A stretch of DNA of 64,000 nucleotides from Cryptomeria japonica. Its lineage: Eukaryota; Streptophyta; Pinopsida; Cupressales; Cupressaceae. Positions 1 through 12,771 of the stretch are shown piece after piece. The translations under genes were made by a program, and so were the position numbers. How positions within the stretch are numbered: position 1 is the first letter of the stretch; every line of letters begins with the position of its first letter. The stretch covers positions 244,613,502-244,677,501 of the forward strand of contig NC_081409.1 of NCBI RefSeq assembly GCF_030272615.1. The letters are read 5' to 3'. Below the pieces are notes generated by a model. It saw nothing but the letters and a program-made list of their open reading frames with translations. It was not told where the DNA came from and ran no database searches.

Positions 1-1167
1 AGGGTTTGTAGAGGGTTGTCTGTAGTTGATTCAGTTCAAGCTTTAGAAGTCCGCATGGAGATTTGATTGAGTTATGGGTATCTGTGTTGTGGCTGATTTT
101 TTAGTTGTCCAGTGGTGACAATATTTTGATCTACATTGCTCCGCATTATAATATCTTGTTTTTTGGATTTGGAGGTATGTTTGGGATTTTGGTGTGTGTC
201 CTCAATTCAAGTGGTTTGTGGTTTGGAGGTCTGCAAGTGATTTTCAAGGTTGATAGTCATTGCAGTTAGTGTTCCTGAGGTTTGGTATGAAGATGCTACT
301 GATTCTAGTAAGTTGTGTTTGTGTGGATGTTGCTACGGTAATTCATGGTGCTTGTGGATGTTTCTGGATCGTGTGCCTTTTGTTTTGGTGGTCTGCATTG
401 ATTGTTGAGCTCGTAATTAATGTTTTTCTTTGGTACATTAGTGTTCTTTATGTTCTTAGGCAACCAGATGCTTGTAGCGTATTGCAGATATTCGAGGCAT
501 AATTATGGGAGGTGTAATGTGTTTGAGGTGAAAGATTTGGGTTCGTGTTATGTCTTGACTGACATTTCCTGGTCTGCATGTAATATTGTATTGATTATGG
601 TTGTAATTTTGTAATTAGGTGATGAGTGTTGAGCTGACCTTGATGATTTCTCCAAGGTTGATGTCATGTATAAATAAATGATATCTTTGTATTCGAGTGT
701 GGTGGAGAGTGGATAATTGTGTATGTACATTGAATGTATGTATCTTTTGACGACAGAGAAGAAGTGTGAAGAAGAAAGTTGTTTTGTGCTTCAATGGAAC
801 TAAACCATGCATTAAGGAGATGTTATTTCCTAGTTCGTAACTTCTGGATGTGATCCAAAATTGATTGTACAGGCAGTGAGCCCCTTTTATTTTGAGTAGT
901 GAGCTCTAGGTAGTGTGCCTGAATGCATGTGCATTCCCCATTGTAATAATTCTAATAGAGTATACCTATTTTGTGGGTTCATCCCCATCGTGGTTTTTCC
1001 CTAACTGGGTTTCCATGTCAAAAATCTTGGTGTCATGTGTATTTATGATGTGTTGTTGATCTATGATTTTATGTTTAATTATTAGATCTGAAAATAAGTT
1101 TAAATTGCTTGAGTTTTTGTGACAACTAATTCACCCCCCCCCTCAGTTGTCTGCCCTATTTCTATCA
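1..1167 (+). repeat. 5' LTR of copia A (partial)
   Basis: Direct repeat of 14582-15743, ending in ATCA two bases before the primer binding site. It has a TATAAATA box at 669-676, which has decayed in the 3' copy. The missing 5' portion (about 140 bp by comparison with the 3' LTR) lies left of the window. Confidence 0.92.
669..676 (+). promoter_or_regulatory. TATA box of the copia A 5' LTR
   Basis: TATAAATA in the middle of the LTR, where the U3 promoter is expected. The 3' LTR reads TATACATA at the same place, so the motif survives in only one copy. The assignment is by position and sequence only. Confidence 0.5.
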
Positions 1168-1169
1168 AT

Positions 1170-1180
1170 TGGTATCAGAG
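1170..1180 (+). other. Primer binding site of copia A (initiator Met-tRNA type)
   Basis: TGGTATCAGAG starts two bases after the LTR end. This is the usual plant retrotransposon site complementary to the 3' end of initiator Met-tRNA, where minus-strand DNA synthesis starts. It fixes the LTR boundary at 1167. Confidence 0.9.
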
Positions 1181-1222
1181 TAGGTTCCTCCAAAGAAGCT
1201 TAATCGCTTGAGGTGATCCGAG

Positions 1223-3665
1223 ATGACAACTTACAAGAAGGACAGTCCGAGATTTGATGTTACCAACTTCTCTCCTTGAAAGAGTCGCACGGAATATCAC
1301 CTGAGATGCATTGGTGAACCTTACTGGGATATTACTAAAAGAAAGTATACCATTCCTGCAAATGGTCATTCAACTCCAGATGAGATCAAAAGTGTTGAAT
1401 ATAATATTAGTGCTAAGTAAGCATTGTTCAATGCTTTGACTAACTCTGAGATGACAAATGTTATGGAATTGTATAATGCTCATGAGATCTCGAAGAAGTT
1501 GGAAAATTTGTACGAAGGTGACAATTATGTGAAGATTGCCGAATTACAGAGCCTAAAGGGTAAATATGAGATGTTGAGGATGAGAGAAGATGAGAAAATC
1601 AATTCTTACATGAAAAGGTGAATGAACTTGTGTGCAATATCAGATGTACTAGTGGAAAGTTGGAAGAATCAAAGATTGTTTCTAAAGTGCTTAGATCTTT
1701 ACCTACATCCTACAAGCATAAAGTTGCTACTATTGAGGAGATAAAAACTATGATAGATGTAACCAGGGACATGTTGATTGGTAAGTTTTCAACCTTTGAG
1801 CTGAGTGAGTTTGGTGATTCTCTTCTAAGGTAGAATCTACATTTAAGGCTACTGTCTTCAGAAATGACAAGTAGAGATATGATCTAGGAGAAAGTTCTTC
1901 AAGGTAGATGTCTAGATATGAGAAGGAGAGGAAGGAAATTGAAGAAGAAGAGTGAAAGATTAAGGAGCTTGAAGCCCTTATTACAAGAGATTACCCAAAG
2001 GTGCCTGTAAGTATGAAGGAAAATTGCCTCTTAAATGTTTTTCTTGCAATAAGATAAGTCATTTTACCTCAAGGTGTCCAGAAAGAGTTCCTAAGCTAAA
2101 ACCTAACAAACGTAGATTTCAAAAGAGATGTTATTATGCTGCTGATGAAGGTGTGACAGATGATTAATCTGATAAAGGAAGTACAAGTGATAATGAATGG
2201 TTGCTTATTGCTATCAAGGAAGATGATCCAATGCTTACTAATTCTACTAGTTGCATGAATGTGGAAAGAGCTTTGATTGCACAAGTTTAAAAGAAAGATG
2301 AATGGGTGATTGATAGTGTATTCTCTCACCATATGACAGGGGATAAGAGTAAGTTTGGGAGTTTGTAAAAGTATGAAGGTGGTGTTGTGAAGTTTGGTTA
2401 TGACAAAGCTGGTATAATCCGTGGTAGAGGATCCATTTCTCTTGATGTTAAGCACAATATTGATGATGTCTTGTATGTAGAAGGTCTAAAGTATAATCTC
2501 TTGAGTATTGGATAGATGGTTGACAAAGGATATAACCTTAAATTTTAAGAATGGAAAGTGTATAATATTGGATAGCTCCAGAATTGAGATTGCATTAGGT
2601 ACAAAGACTAAAGGCAATATCTTTCATTTAAATAGTGCTAGTAAAAGATGTTTGATTGCTCAAATTGATGAAAGTTGGTTGTGGAATAGAAGAATGTGTC
2701 ATGTGAATTTTGATAACATTTTTAAGATAAGTTATACATAGGCTATGAGAGATCTTCCTAGATTGATGAAACCCTCTAACACTATGTGCAAGGATTGTTA
2801 GTTAGGGAAACAAACCAGCGTTTCTTTCAGGAGTAAGAAGCATTGTTCAAGTGGATTATTGGATCTTGTGCATATTGATTTGTGTGGTCCTTATAGATGT
2901 AGAAGTTTGCAAGGGGATAGATATTTCATGTTTGTGATTGATGATTATTCTAGGATTATGTGGGTTACTTTCCTGAGAGAGAAGTATGAAGATCTAGACA
3001 AGTTCAAGATTTTCAAGGCTATGGTTGAGACAAAGACAGGTTTGAAGCTGAAGTGTCTGAGATCTGACAGAGGTGGTGAATTCACTTCCAGTGAGATCAA
3101 TGCATTTTGTGAAGAACATGGGATAAGAAGACAATTGTCTACTCTAAGAACCCCTCAACAAAATGGAGTTGTGGAAAGGAAGAACAAAACCATTCAAGAA
3201 ACTGCCAGGACAATGATGTTGGAAGGAAATGTTCTTATTATCTATTGGAGAGATGTTGTGAGTACTGCTATTTACACTCTTAACCAAGTGCATATCAGAG
3301 GTGATACCAGTAAGATTCCTTATGAATTATGGTTTTTTCATGCTCCTACTATTAAATATTTTAAAATTTTTGTAAGAAAATGTTATATCAAGAAAGATGA
3401 AGATATAGGAAAGTTTGATGCTAAATATGATGAAGGAATATTTCTTGGTTATTCTACCAAAAGCAAGGCCTACTGATGTTATTACAAGAGACTGAGGAAG
3501 ATAGTTGAGAGTACAAATGTCAAGGTTGATGAAAGCAATGAGAGACAACCTAGAACTTGCAGATGTGATTCAGATGATCATAATGACAATGCAAGCAATG
3601 GGAAGCAACCTCAAACTCAGAATCAAGTCGAGATCATTCCAGTGAATCCAATGCCTCAAGGAGAA
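1223..3665 (+). pseudogene. copia A gag, protease and integrase (broken)
   Basis: An ATG at 1223 opens a copia gag, with a stop after FDVTNFSP where the family has Trp. UBN2-like gag segments lie at about 1424-1833. A CCHC zinc knuckle, CFSCNKISHFTSRC, is at about 2035-2076. The aspartic protease motif near 2310 reads DSV instead of DSG, so the active-site Gly is lost. Integrase is best preserved (2859-3476): HIDLCGP, LRSDRGGEF and GVVERKN carry the D, D and E catalytic residues. Stops and frameshifts separate the blocks. The frame is cut at 3670 by element B and resumes at 11059. The polyprotein would have encoded capsid, protease and integrase of a cytoplasmic retrotransposon particle; no product is expected now. 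Confidence 0.88.
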
Positions 3666-3670
3666 GGAAC
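3666..3670. repeat. Target-site duplication of copia B (left copy)
   Basis: GGAAC immediately before the 5' LTR of B. It recurs immediately after the 3' LTR at 11054-11058. Removing one copy and element B rejoins copia A. Confidence 0.93.
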
Positions 3671-5154
3671 TATTGGCATTATGTGAACCGGTATGAGGAT
3701 ATAATGATATTGTATGTTGTCATTGATATCAATATGTGATATGAAGAGAGAATCGACATATGTGAGAACCGGTATATATGCCAAAGTAAAGCAGTATATT
3801 TGTTCAAGGTGAACCGGCATGTAGTCATGGGAACCGACACATGGAAGCATTGTATGACTACCAGTTGGTAGGTAGTTTCCACTTAAGGATTTCCAGTTGG
3901 AGTATCTTAAGCCTATGTGACTCAATCGGTGATCTTCATGTTATGAAGTTAGCATGATAACGAAGAACAGATAGTGTTGCCACGTAAGCCTTGTGTCCAT
4001 GAAGGATCTTGCATAAAGAAGAGTGTTCCTATCTACCTCGAGAATGTGTGAAGTCTGTAAACGGTGATAACGTGTGATGGGTTATCAGCTGCCATGAAAT
4101 TGGTGGAAAATGAATGATGGAGAATGTCTTGAGATTGGATCAAGAAGGTTGGGTTCAATATAGTATGATCAACGATCAGGATTGAACCGTTTGAATTCCT
4201 TAACCTAACAGGTCTAGGGTTTAGGGTTTATGCTGCCAACTTGTCTGTTGTCCTATAAGGTCGATGTTGTGATTCTTTCAGAGTTTGTTGGCAAAAGTTT
4301 TGTGTGTGTATCTAAGAGAAGAGATACGTGATTCTTGCCAAACCAGAGGAGAGAAGTCATATCTATAGAGTGTAAGTGCAGAAGGTGAAGCTGAGCTTAA
4401 GCGGATCTGCATTGGCATTGAGTGCTATTATCAGGTCATTGATATACCTGTTGATCTTTAACTACTTCAACAGTTGTGAAATCCCCTAACAGGGTAGCCT
4501 TAACCAGCTTGTTGAAAATCCTCTAACAAGGTAACTCAAAGCGACTGAGTCATTGATATCCTTTAGCTATTGAGTTCTTGAAATCCTCTAACAAGGTATC
4601 CTTAACAGGGTTTAACCCTTAACCGGGTATTGTAGCCATCCCTTAACTGGGCGATCCCTAACAGGATCAGTTCCTAATAGAACCTATTGTATCTATCTTT
4701 AACCGGACAAGGCTCCTAATAGAGCGGACTTCCAAAGAGTTCAAAAACAAGCTTGTGGGTATTCATCCCCACCGTGGTTTTTCCCAGTTGAGTTTCCATG
4801 TGAAAAATATGTGTGTCATGTGTGATGTTATGATTGTTTTCTGATTAAGTGGTGATGCATGTTGATCTTGCTGTAATATGTACATATTTGATGGTAGATT
4901 GCATGTTCATGCATTAGAGTGAAATGGGAATGAAGAGTTAGATTATATGAGAAGATAAGTGTCAACTGGTCTTTGCTCGTCTTAGTTACACTGGGTTTTG
5001 CCAGTTGAACTCTGTTGAAGGACCGGTGCTGCTGTTTGTCTGTCAGCGCATAAGTGTTAGTTAACAAACTGGTTTAAGGTTGGGTTTTGCCTGTACTGAT
5101 TCACCCCCCCTCTTAGTACTGGTTCAGTACTATTCGTTCATCATTAAGTTATCA
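3671..5154 (+). repeat. 5' LTR of copia B
   Basis: 1484 bp, starting TATTGGCATT (the canonical TG mutated to TA; the 3' copy keeps TG) and ending TTATCA. A weak TATA-like CTATAAGG lies near 4253-4260. Part of the LTR is rich in short degenerate repeats built on CCTTAACAGGGT and CTCTAACAAGGT (about 4485-4720). Relative to the 3' copy it lacks a short duplication around GAACCGGC. Confidence 0.95.
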
Positions 5155-5156
5155 AT

Positions 5157-5167
5157 TGGTATCAGAG
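5157..5167 (+). other. Primer binding site of copia B
   Basis: TGGTATCAGAG two bases after the 5' LTR, the initiator Met-tRNA type. It is the same layout as in copia A. Confidence 0.9.
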
Positions 5168-5225
5168 AATCCTCCAGGTCCTTTGTGTTGTAAGCTTAAC
5201 CACTTGAGGGAAAGATCCTTTTGTA

Positions 5226-8200
5226 ATGATGAAGAGGGAAGGTCCAAAGTTTAACAAAGAAAATTTCAATATATGGAAAGACAAAATGAAGATATACATC
5301 AGAAGCATGGGTGCTCAACACTGGAGCTATGTTGAGAATCCCTATGTTGCCCCTACCGGTACTCTCATCGATGATCAAAAGAGAGAGATACTAGAGAATG
5401 GGCAAGTCATAGAAGCCCTAATCAGTAGTTTATCTGATATTGAGTTAATTGATGTCCAAGATAAGGTAAATCCCAAAGAGGTATGGGATGCTCTTGAAAA
5501 TATCTATGGAGGTGATGAGCATGTAAAACAAGCTAAGGAAGAAAGCCTTAGAAGAAAGTTTGAAGACATGCGAATGGTTGAAGGTGAAACCATTCAATAG
5601 TATGGTATTAGAATCAAAACTATTGTCGGAGATATCAAGAGTGCAGGTGGTAAAATGGAAGATTCCACTATGGTAAGCAAAGTCCTGAGATCCCTATTGC
5701 CGCTCTATGCAATAAGGGTTGCTGCTATTCAGGAGCTGAGATCAATAGACAAGACTAAGGTATCCTTGGACTCCATCATAGCAAAGTTGACGACCTATGA
5801 GCTAAATAGTTTTGATGGCAATGTTCAAAAGACTGAATCGGCTTTTAGAGCTTCTGATGTACCATCCAGGAAAGGAAAAGAAGCAAGCACTAGTGGTGAA
5901 CCAAGACAAAGCAAAGTAATGGACGATGAGGAGTTTCTGATGGAATTTGAAGCTCTTCTTGCCAGGAAATTTCCAAAAGGAACCAGTAAATACAGAGGTA
6001 AGCTCCCTTTGAAATGTTTTTTGTGTAACCAGATGGGACATATTGCTATGAACTGTCCTAATAGTGACAACAAGGATAAACTGGAAAGATTCAGGAAATT
6101 CAAAGGAGGAAACCGGAGAAACTGTTTTGTTGCAGTTGATGAAGGTGTCACAGATGAGGAATCAGAAGATGAAGAGAATAAAGACATTGTGTTTGTTGCT
6201 GTAAAGGAAGATGTGTCAAACAAGAAGGCTCTTGTCTCCTACTTTGATAATTCCAATGAGTGGATTATTGACAGTGGTTGCTCACACCATATGACTAGTG
6301 ACCAGAGCAAGTTTCTATCCTTGGAAGAGTATGATGGTGGTGTGGTTCGTTTTGGAAATGATGCACCATGTATGGTTAAAGGAAAAGGGTCCATCTCTCT
6401 GAATGGAAAGTGTAGTGCTGACAATGTGTATTGGGTTGATGGTCTCAGACACAACCTTCTGAGTGTTGCCTAGCTGAATGACAGTGGCCTCACTCTGGAA
6501 TTCAAGAATGGAATCTACAGAATCAAAGGAAAAGATGGTGAATTGGTGGCCACCGGCATGCAGACCAAAGGTAACCTATTTCATCTGAATGCAAATATAA
6601 GTATGTGTCTTATGGCTAAGTTTGATGATAGCTGGATATGGCATAGGAGACTCTGCCATGTAAAATTTGATAACATTGTGAAGGCTAGTAAGATCAAGGC
6701 AGTTAGAGGGTTGTCGGTGCTAAGAAAACCGGATAATACTTTGTGCAGAGAGTGTCAATTGGGGAAAATGTCTTCCTCAACCTTTAAAGGTAAATCTTTT
6801 ACTACTGACAACTTGTTTGATCTTGTGCATATTGATTTGTGTGGTCCTATGAAAACTAGAAGTGTGCAGGGTGATAGGTACTTCATGATTCTCACTGATG
6901 ATTGCTCAAGAATGATGTGGGTCACATTCTTGAAAGACAAGTCTAAAGCCTTTGTGAAGTTCAAAGCTTTCAGAGCATTAGTGGAGAAGGAAAGTGGTAA
7001 AAGGATCAAGTGTCTCAGAACTGATCAAGGAGGGGAATTCATTTCCGGTGAATTCAACAAGTATTGTGAAGAGTTTGGCATCAAGAGGTAATTGTCTGCC
7101 CCTCGAACTCCACAACAGAATGGCCTAGCAGAGAGGAATAACTAGACTGTGGTTGAAGTAGCTAGAACCATGTTGATTCAAGGAAAAGTAGCTCACACCT
7201 TTTGGAGAGAAGCGGTAAGCACTGCAGTCTACACAATGAACTGGGTACTCATCAAGAAAGGTAAGGATAAAACTCCTTATGAGTATTAGACTGGTAAGAC
7301 ACCTGTGGTTAGCTACTTTAGGGTATTTGGTAGCAAATGTTACATCAAGAGGAGTGAACATCAGGGCAAGTTTGAAGCTAAATGTGATGAGGGAATATTT
7401 CTAGGATATTCCACCAAGAGTAAAGCTCTCAAGTGTTTCAACAATAGGACTTTGAGAATTATGGAAAGTATCAATGTGAGAGTTGATGAAACCTCTGAGA
7501 AACTTGAAGAAACAGGCAGTGAGCAAGCTATAAATGAACTGGTTGCAACCTTTTGGGAACCGGTTGTCAGTCAACCAAGTACCAGTAATAGTGTTCCTGA
7601 ATCGGTGAATGTTGATACTGATGAAGATGAGGATGAAGAGGAAAAGCAAGAAGAACCAGTCAAGACTATTCCTTGGTATGTCAAGCTGAATCTTGATCCT
7701 AAGCAGATCATAGGAGATAAGGATGTAGGAATCCTTACAAGAAGAAAGATCAGAGAAAACTCATGTTTGATCTCTGAATTTGAGCCTAAGTCATTCAAAG
7801 AGGCTCATAAAGATGAAGACTGGATCAAGGCAATGGAAGAGGAACTTGACCAGATAGAGAAAAATGGTACATGGTCCTTGGTACCCAGACTAGAACATAA
7901 AAATGTCATTGGCACCAAATGGGTGTTCAGAAACAAGCTGAATGAGGATGGCACAGTGATCAAGAACAAAGCCAGATTGGTGTGCAAAGGATATGCTCAA
8001 GAAGAAGGAGAAGACTATGGAGAAACATTTACTCCTGTAGCTAGATTGGAAGGAGTTTGTATGCTTCTTGCACATGCAGCTTTTAAAGGATTCAAGGTAT
8101 ATCAAATGGATGTAAAATTTGCATTCCTAAATGGTCTACTTGAAGAGGAGGTGTATATAGAGCAACCAGATGGGTTTTCCCTATTTGAAGACAATGATAT

Positions 8201-9317
8201 GGTGTGCAGGCTACATAAAGCCTTATATGGTCTAAAGCAGGCACCTAGAGCATGGTATGAACGTCTACATTCCCATCTTATGAAGATTGGATTTGAGAGA
8301 ACAAGTGAAGATAACAATATCTACTTGAAATCTGAAGGAGATCAGATCCTGATCTGTGAAGTTTTTGTTGATGACATTATCTTTGGTGGAGATGACAAGA
8401 TGAGTCATGAGTTTGCTGATGAGATGAAGGAAGAGTTTGAGATGTCACTCATAGGGGAGATTAAGTTCTTCATTGGACTGCAGATCCAACAGATGAAAGA
8501 TGGAATCTTTATCACTCAGTCCAAATATGTCAAAGAGGTGTTGAAGACCTTTGGCATGGAAGATAGCAAACCGGTTGGTACACCGATGGTGACCAGTTGC
8601 AAATTATCAAAAAAGGATGATTCTGCATTGGTTGATGAGAAGGAATACCGATCAATGATTGGTAAGTTGCATTATGTAGTGCATAGCAGACTAGATATTG
8701 CACATATAGTTGGCATTACTGCAAGGTTCCAGAAAAATCCAAGAGAATCCCACTTGGTTGTAGTCAAGCGGATTCTTAGGTATCTAAAGGGAACAGTTGA
8801 CTATGGATTGTGGTACCCATACATCAATGATTTCAACCTGAAAGTATTCATAGATGTTGATTGGGCAGGTAATGTGGATGATCGGAAAAGCATAACTGGT
8901 GGTGCATTCTTTCTCAGTGGTAGACTGGTCTCATGGATGAGTAAGAAGCAGAGCTGTATCTCTCAGTCTACAGCAGAAGCGGAGTATGTTGCAACTTTCA
9001 TGAATTGCACTCAGACAATCTAGATGAAGCATGTATTAGATGGCTTCAAAATCCCTGTATCTGAACCAGTAAGTATATTCTATGACAACACAAGTGCTAT
9101 CAATATTTCAAAGAATCCAGTTTTACATTCTAGAACCAAGCATTTTGAGCTTAAGTATCATTTCTTGAGGGAAAAGGTTTAGAATAAAGAGATTACACTT
9201 GAACATGTTTCTAGTAATGAGTAGTTAGTAGACATATTCACCAAGCCTCTCCCGAAGACTACATTTGTGTATTTAAGAGGTGAATTGGGGGTACTGCCCC
9301 TTCAGGAGGTAAATTAA
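5226..9317 (+). pseudogene. copia B gag-pol polyprotein, one frame with eight in-frame stops
   Basis: One continuous reading phase of about 1363 codons from ATG 5226 to TAA 9315. Gag comes first, with zinc knuckle CFLCNQMGHIAMNC at residue about 264. Protease IIDSGCSHHMT has its Asp near residue 349. Integrase has an HHCC finger near 472-515 and catalytic D537, D600 and E636, the classic D,D35E spacing. RT has [12 protein letters not shown] and FVDDIIFGG near 1047, and RNase H has VDWAGNVDD. Premature stops lie at 5598, 6471, 7089, 7143, 7287, 9021, 9180 and 9222. By family comparison six replace Gln and two replace Trp, each one transition away. No frameshift is seen. The protein would make particle, cDNA and integration functions; with these stops it cannot be made in full. 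Confidence 0.95.
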
Positions 9318-9559
9318 AAGTATTTGTTCCACATCAGTCGGGTATTGCATAGTCAATTTTTTTTTGATTGATGTGTTGAAGGATGCTACTCCTTAGGGGG
9401 AGCAACATAATGGAATAGGGATGTTTGTGCCTCCACTTTGGCATTGTTGTCAAAGGGGGAGAAGAAGTGTAGTAGAGAAGATATCTGCAGAAGTTGGGGA
9501 GAAGATGAGTTTGCACAAAGATATCTTTGTATATTACAATCAATGCCAAAGGGGGAGAC
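9318..9559 (+). other. 3' untranslated region and polypurine tract of copia B
   Basis: Non-coding segment between the pol stop and the 3' LTR. It has two G-rich purine runs (near 9391-9402 and 9456-9465) and the true polypurine tract AAAGGGGGAGAC at 9548-9559 abutting the LTR. The tract primes plus-strand synthesis. Confidence 0.85.
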
Positions 9560-11053
9560 TGTTGGCATTATGTGAACTGGTATGAGGACATAATGATATT
9601 GTAAGTTGTCATTGATGTCAATATGTGATATGAAGAGAGAACCGACATATGTGAGAACCGGTATATATGCCAAAGTAAAGCGGTATATTTGTTCAAGGTG
9701 AACCGGCAATGTCGAGGTGAACCGACATGTAGTCATGGAAACCAACACATGGAAGCATTGTATGACTATCGGTTGGTAGGTAGTTTCCACTTTAGGATTT
9801 CCAGTTGGAGCATCTTAAGCCTGTGTGACTCAATTGGTGATCTTTATGTGATGAAGTTAGCATGATAACGAAGAACAGATAGTGTTTCCATGTAAGCCTT
9901 GTGCACGTGAAGGATCTTGCATAAAGAAGAGTGTTCCTATCTACCTCGGGAATGTGCGAAGTCTGTAAATGGTGATAACGTGCGATGGGTTATCAACAGC
10001 CATGAAATCGGTGGAAAATGAATGATGGAGAATGTCTTGAGATTGGATCAAGATTGTTGCATTCAATACAGTATGATCAACGGTCAGGATTGAACCGTTT
10101 GAATTCCTTAACCTAACAGGTCTAGGGTTTAGGGTTTATGCTACCGACCTGTCTGTTGTCTTATAAGGTCGATGTTATGATTCTTTCAGAGTTTGTTGGC
10201 AAAAGTTTTGTGTGTGTATCTAAGAGAAGAGATACGTGATTCTTGCCAAACCAGAGGAGAGAAGTCATATCTGCAGAGTATAAGTGCAAAAGGTGAAGAG
10301 GAGCTTACGCGGATCTGCATTGGCATTGAGTGCTATTATCAGGTCATTGATATACCTGTTGATCTTTAACTACTTCAATAGTTGTGAAATCCCCTAACAG
10401 GGTAGCCTTAACTGGCTTGTTGAAAATCCTCTAACAAGGTAACTCGAAGCTACTGAGTCATTGATATCCTTTAGCTATTGAGTTCTTGAAATCCTCTAAC
10501 AAGGTATCCTTAACAGGGTTTAACCCTTAACCGGGTATTGTAGCCATCCCTTAATCGGGTGATCCCTAACAGGATCAGTTCCTAACAGAACCTATTGTAT
10601 CTGTCTTTAACCGAACAAGGCTCCTAATAGAGCGAACTTCCAAAGAGTTAAAAAACAAGCTTGTGGGTATTCATCCCCACCGTGGTTTTTCCCAGTTGGG
10701 TTTCCACGTGAAAAATATCTATGTCATGTGTGATGTTATGATTGTTTTCTGATTAAGTGGTGATGCATGTTGATCTTGCTATAATATGTACATCTTTGAT
10801 GGTAGATTGCTTGTTCATGCATTAGAGTGAAATGGGAATGAAGAGTTAGATTATATGAGAAGATAAGTGTCAAACGGTCTTTGCTCGTCTTAGTTACACT
10901 GGGTTTTGCTGGTTGAACTCTGTTGAAGGATCGGTGCTGCTGTTTGTCTATCAGCGCATAAGTGTTAGTTGACAAACCGGTTTAAGGTTGGGTTTTGGCT
11001 GTATTGATTCACCCCCCCTAGTTTGGTACTATTCGTTCATCATTAAGTTATCA
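9560..11053 (+). repeat. 3' LTR of copia B
   Basis: 1494 bp, starting TGTTGGCATT and ending TTATCA, followed by target duplication GGAAC at 11054-11058. Highly similar to 3671-5154. It differs by scattered substitutions and a roughly 20-bp duplication near 9706-9728, where GGTGAACCG occurs twice. Confidence 0.95.
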
Positions 11054-11058
11054 GGAAC
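11054..11058. repeat. Target-site duplication of copia B (right copy)
   Basis: GGAAC directly after the 3' LTR of B, identical to 3666-3670. Copia A sequence resumes here. Confidence 0.93.
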
Positions 11059-12771
11059 TAGTGCAAGTGCTGAATAAAGAACACAAGAGTCTGAATTCAA
11101 GAAAATCCTAAGACTCTCAGGTATGTAAGGTTGAATCATTCTGAAAATCATATCATAGGAGATAAAAATAAAGGTGTTCAAACAAGAAGAAGAATTGTTG
11201 AAGATCAAGTTGAGTATTGTTTAATTTCAAATATTGAACCTAAGGATGTAAATGAAGCATATAAAGATGAACATTGGGTAAAAGTAATAGAAGAAGAATT
11301 GAAGTGGATTGAAAAGAATAATACATGGGATCTTGTTCCTACACCTAAGGATAAAAATGTAATTGGAACCAAATGGGTCTTCCAGAACAAATTGAATGAG
11401 CAAGGTGAAGTTGTTAGAAACAAAGCAAGACTTGCTTGTAAAGGATATTCATAAATGGAAGGAATTGATTTTGAAAAAAAATTTGCCCTTGTGGCAAGGA
11501 TTTATGTTGTAAGGTTGTTTCTTGCTTCTGTTGCTTACAAGGATTTCAAAGTCTATTAGATAGATGTCAAGTTAGAATTCCTGAATGGTGAATTGGAAGA
11601 AGAGGTGTACATTGACGTATCAGATGGATTTCAATTGTCTGATCAAGGAGATATTGTTTGCCGGTTGAAGAAAGCTTTGTATGGACTGAAGCAAGCCCTA
11701 GGAGCATGGTATGATAGATTGGATAAGTATATGCTAAAGCTTGGATTTAACAAAGGTGCTATTGATAGTAATATGTACTTCAAGATTAATCATGATAACA
11801 TTTTGATTGTTTAAGTTTTTGTTGATGATATTATCTTTGGAGGGAATGATAGCTTGTGAATTTTTTTTGCTAATGAAATGCATAATGAATTTGAAATATA
11901 TATGATTGGAGAGATGAAATTATTTTTGGGATTGCAAATCACATAGTTAGAAAAATGAATCTTTATATTTGAGTCCAAGTATGTAAAAGAGTTGTTGAAG
12001 AAGTTTTGTTTGGAAGATTCAAAGCTGGTTGGAACTCTTATGGTGGCCGGATGTAAGTTGACTAAAGATGATGATTCCTCTAAAGCAAATTAGACTAGAT
12101 ATAGATCTATGATTAGTGGATTTCTCTATTTGACTTAGACTAGACTTAATATCATGAATGCAGTTTGTCTTGTTGCTAGATTTCAAGCTAATCCTAAGGA
12201 ATCTCATGTTGTAGCTGTCAAAAGAATTTTTAGATATCTGAAAGGAACAATTGATTTTGGTCTGTGTTATCCTAAAGATGATTATTTTACTTTGAGTTAT
12301 TTTACTAATGCTGATTAGGTAGGAGATGTTGATGACAAAAAGAGTACTAGTGGTGGTGCATTTTTCTTGGGAAAAAGATTGGTTTCATGGTTGAGCAAAA
12401 AATAGAATTCTATTTCTATATCTATTGTAGAGGTAGAGTATATTATTGTAGAAAATAATTGTACTTAGGTGATATGGATGAAGTAGATGTTGAAAGATAC
12501 CAGAGTAGTGTATGATGAACCTATTGCTATCTACTGTGACAATTCTAGTGCAATTAACATTTCTAAGAATCTGGTGTTGCATTCAAAGACTAAGAATATA
12601 TCCATAAAGTTTCACTTTTTGAGAGATAAGGTAAATGAGAAGGAATTCAGATTGGAGTATGTGTCTACTAAGAAACAAATTGTAGACATCTTCATGAAGC
12701 CTTTACCTAAAGATACTTTTGAGTATCTCCAAGGGAAGTTAGGGGTGATTTCCCCTCCTTATTTGAATTAA
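11059..12771 (+). pseudogene. copia A reverse transcriptase and RNase H (broken)
   Basis: The second half of the copia A polyprotein. The RT block opens with IIGDKNKGVQTRRR (about 11150) and contains [36 protein letters not shown] and FVDDIIFGG, the catalytic aspartates, at about 11818-11844. RNase H follows, with FTNAD, then a stop where Trp is expected, then GDVDDKKSTSGG. The C-terminus is VDIFMKPLPKDTFEYL. At least ten in-frame stops are present, most of them TAG where Gln (CAG) or Trp (TGG) is conserved. No functional enzyme remains. Confidence 0.9.

Larger units (their letters stand above)
3671..11053 (+). mobile_element. Ty1/copia LTR retrotransposon B, nested in A, nearly complete
   Basis: A 7383-bp element with two closely similar LTRs (3671-5154 and 9560-11053), primer site, one-frame gag-pol, polypurine tract and a perfect 5-bp target duplication (GGAAC). 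It inserted in the same orientation into copia A between integrase and RT. All domains are present in copia order. It is inactive only because of in-frame stops, so it is the best preserved element in the window. Confidence 0.96.

Noticed and set aside
4205-4235. Telomere-like GGGTTTAGGGTTTA in the copia B LTR (and at about 10121-10138)
   Set aside because: Only two units, present in both LTR copies at the same place; it is LTR sequence, not an interstitial telomere.
5825-6223. 132-codon open frame on the minus strand inside copia B
   Set aside because: It is the shadow of the gag and nucleocapsid coding region on the plus strand; its Ser-rich text mirrors acidic codons.
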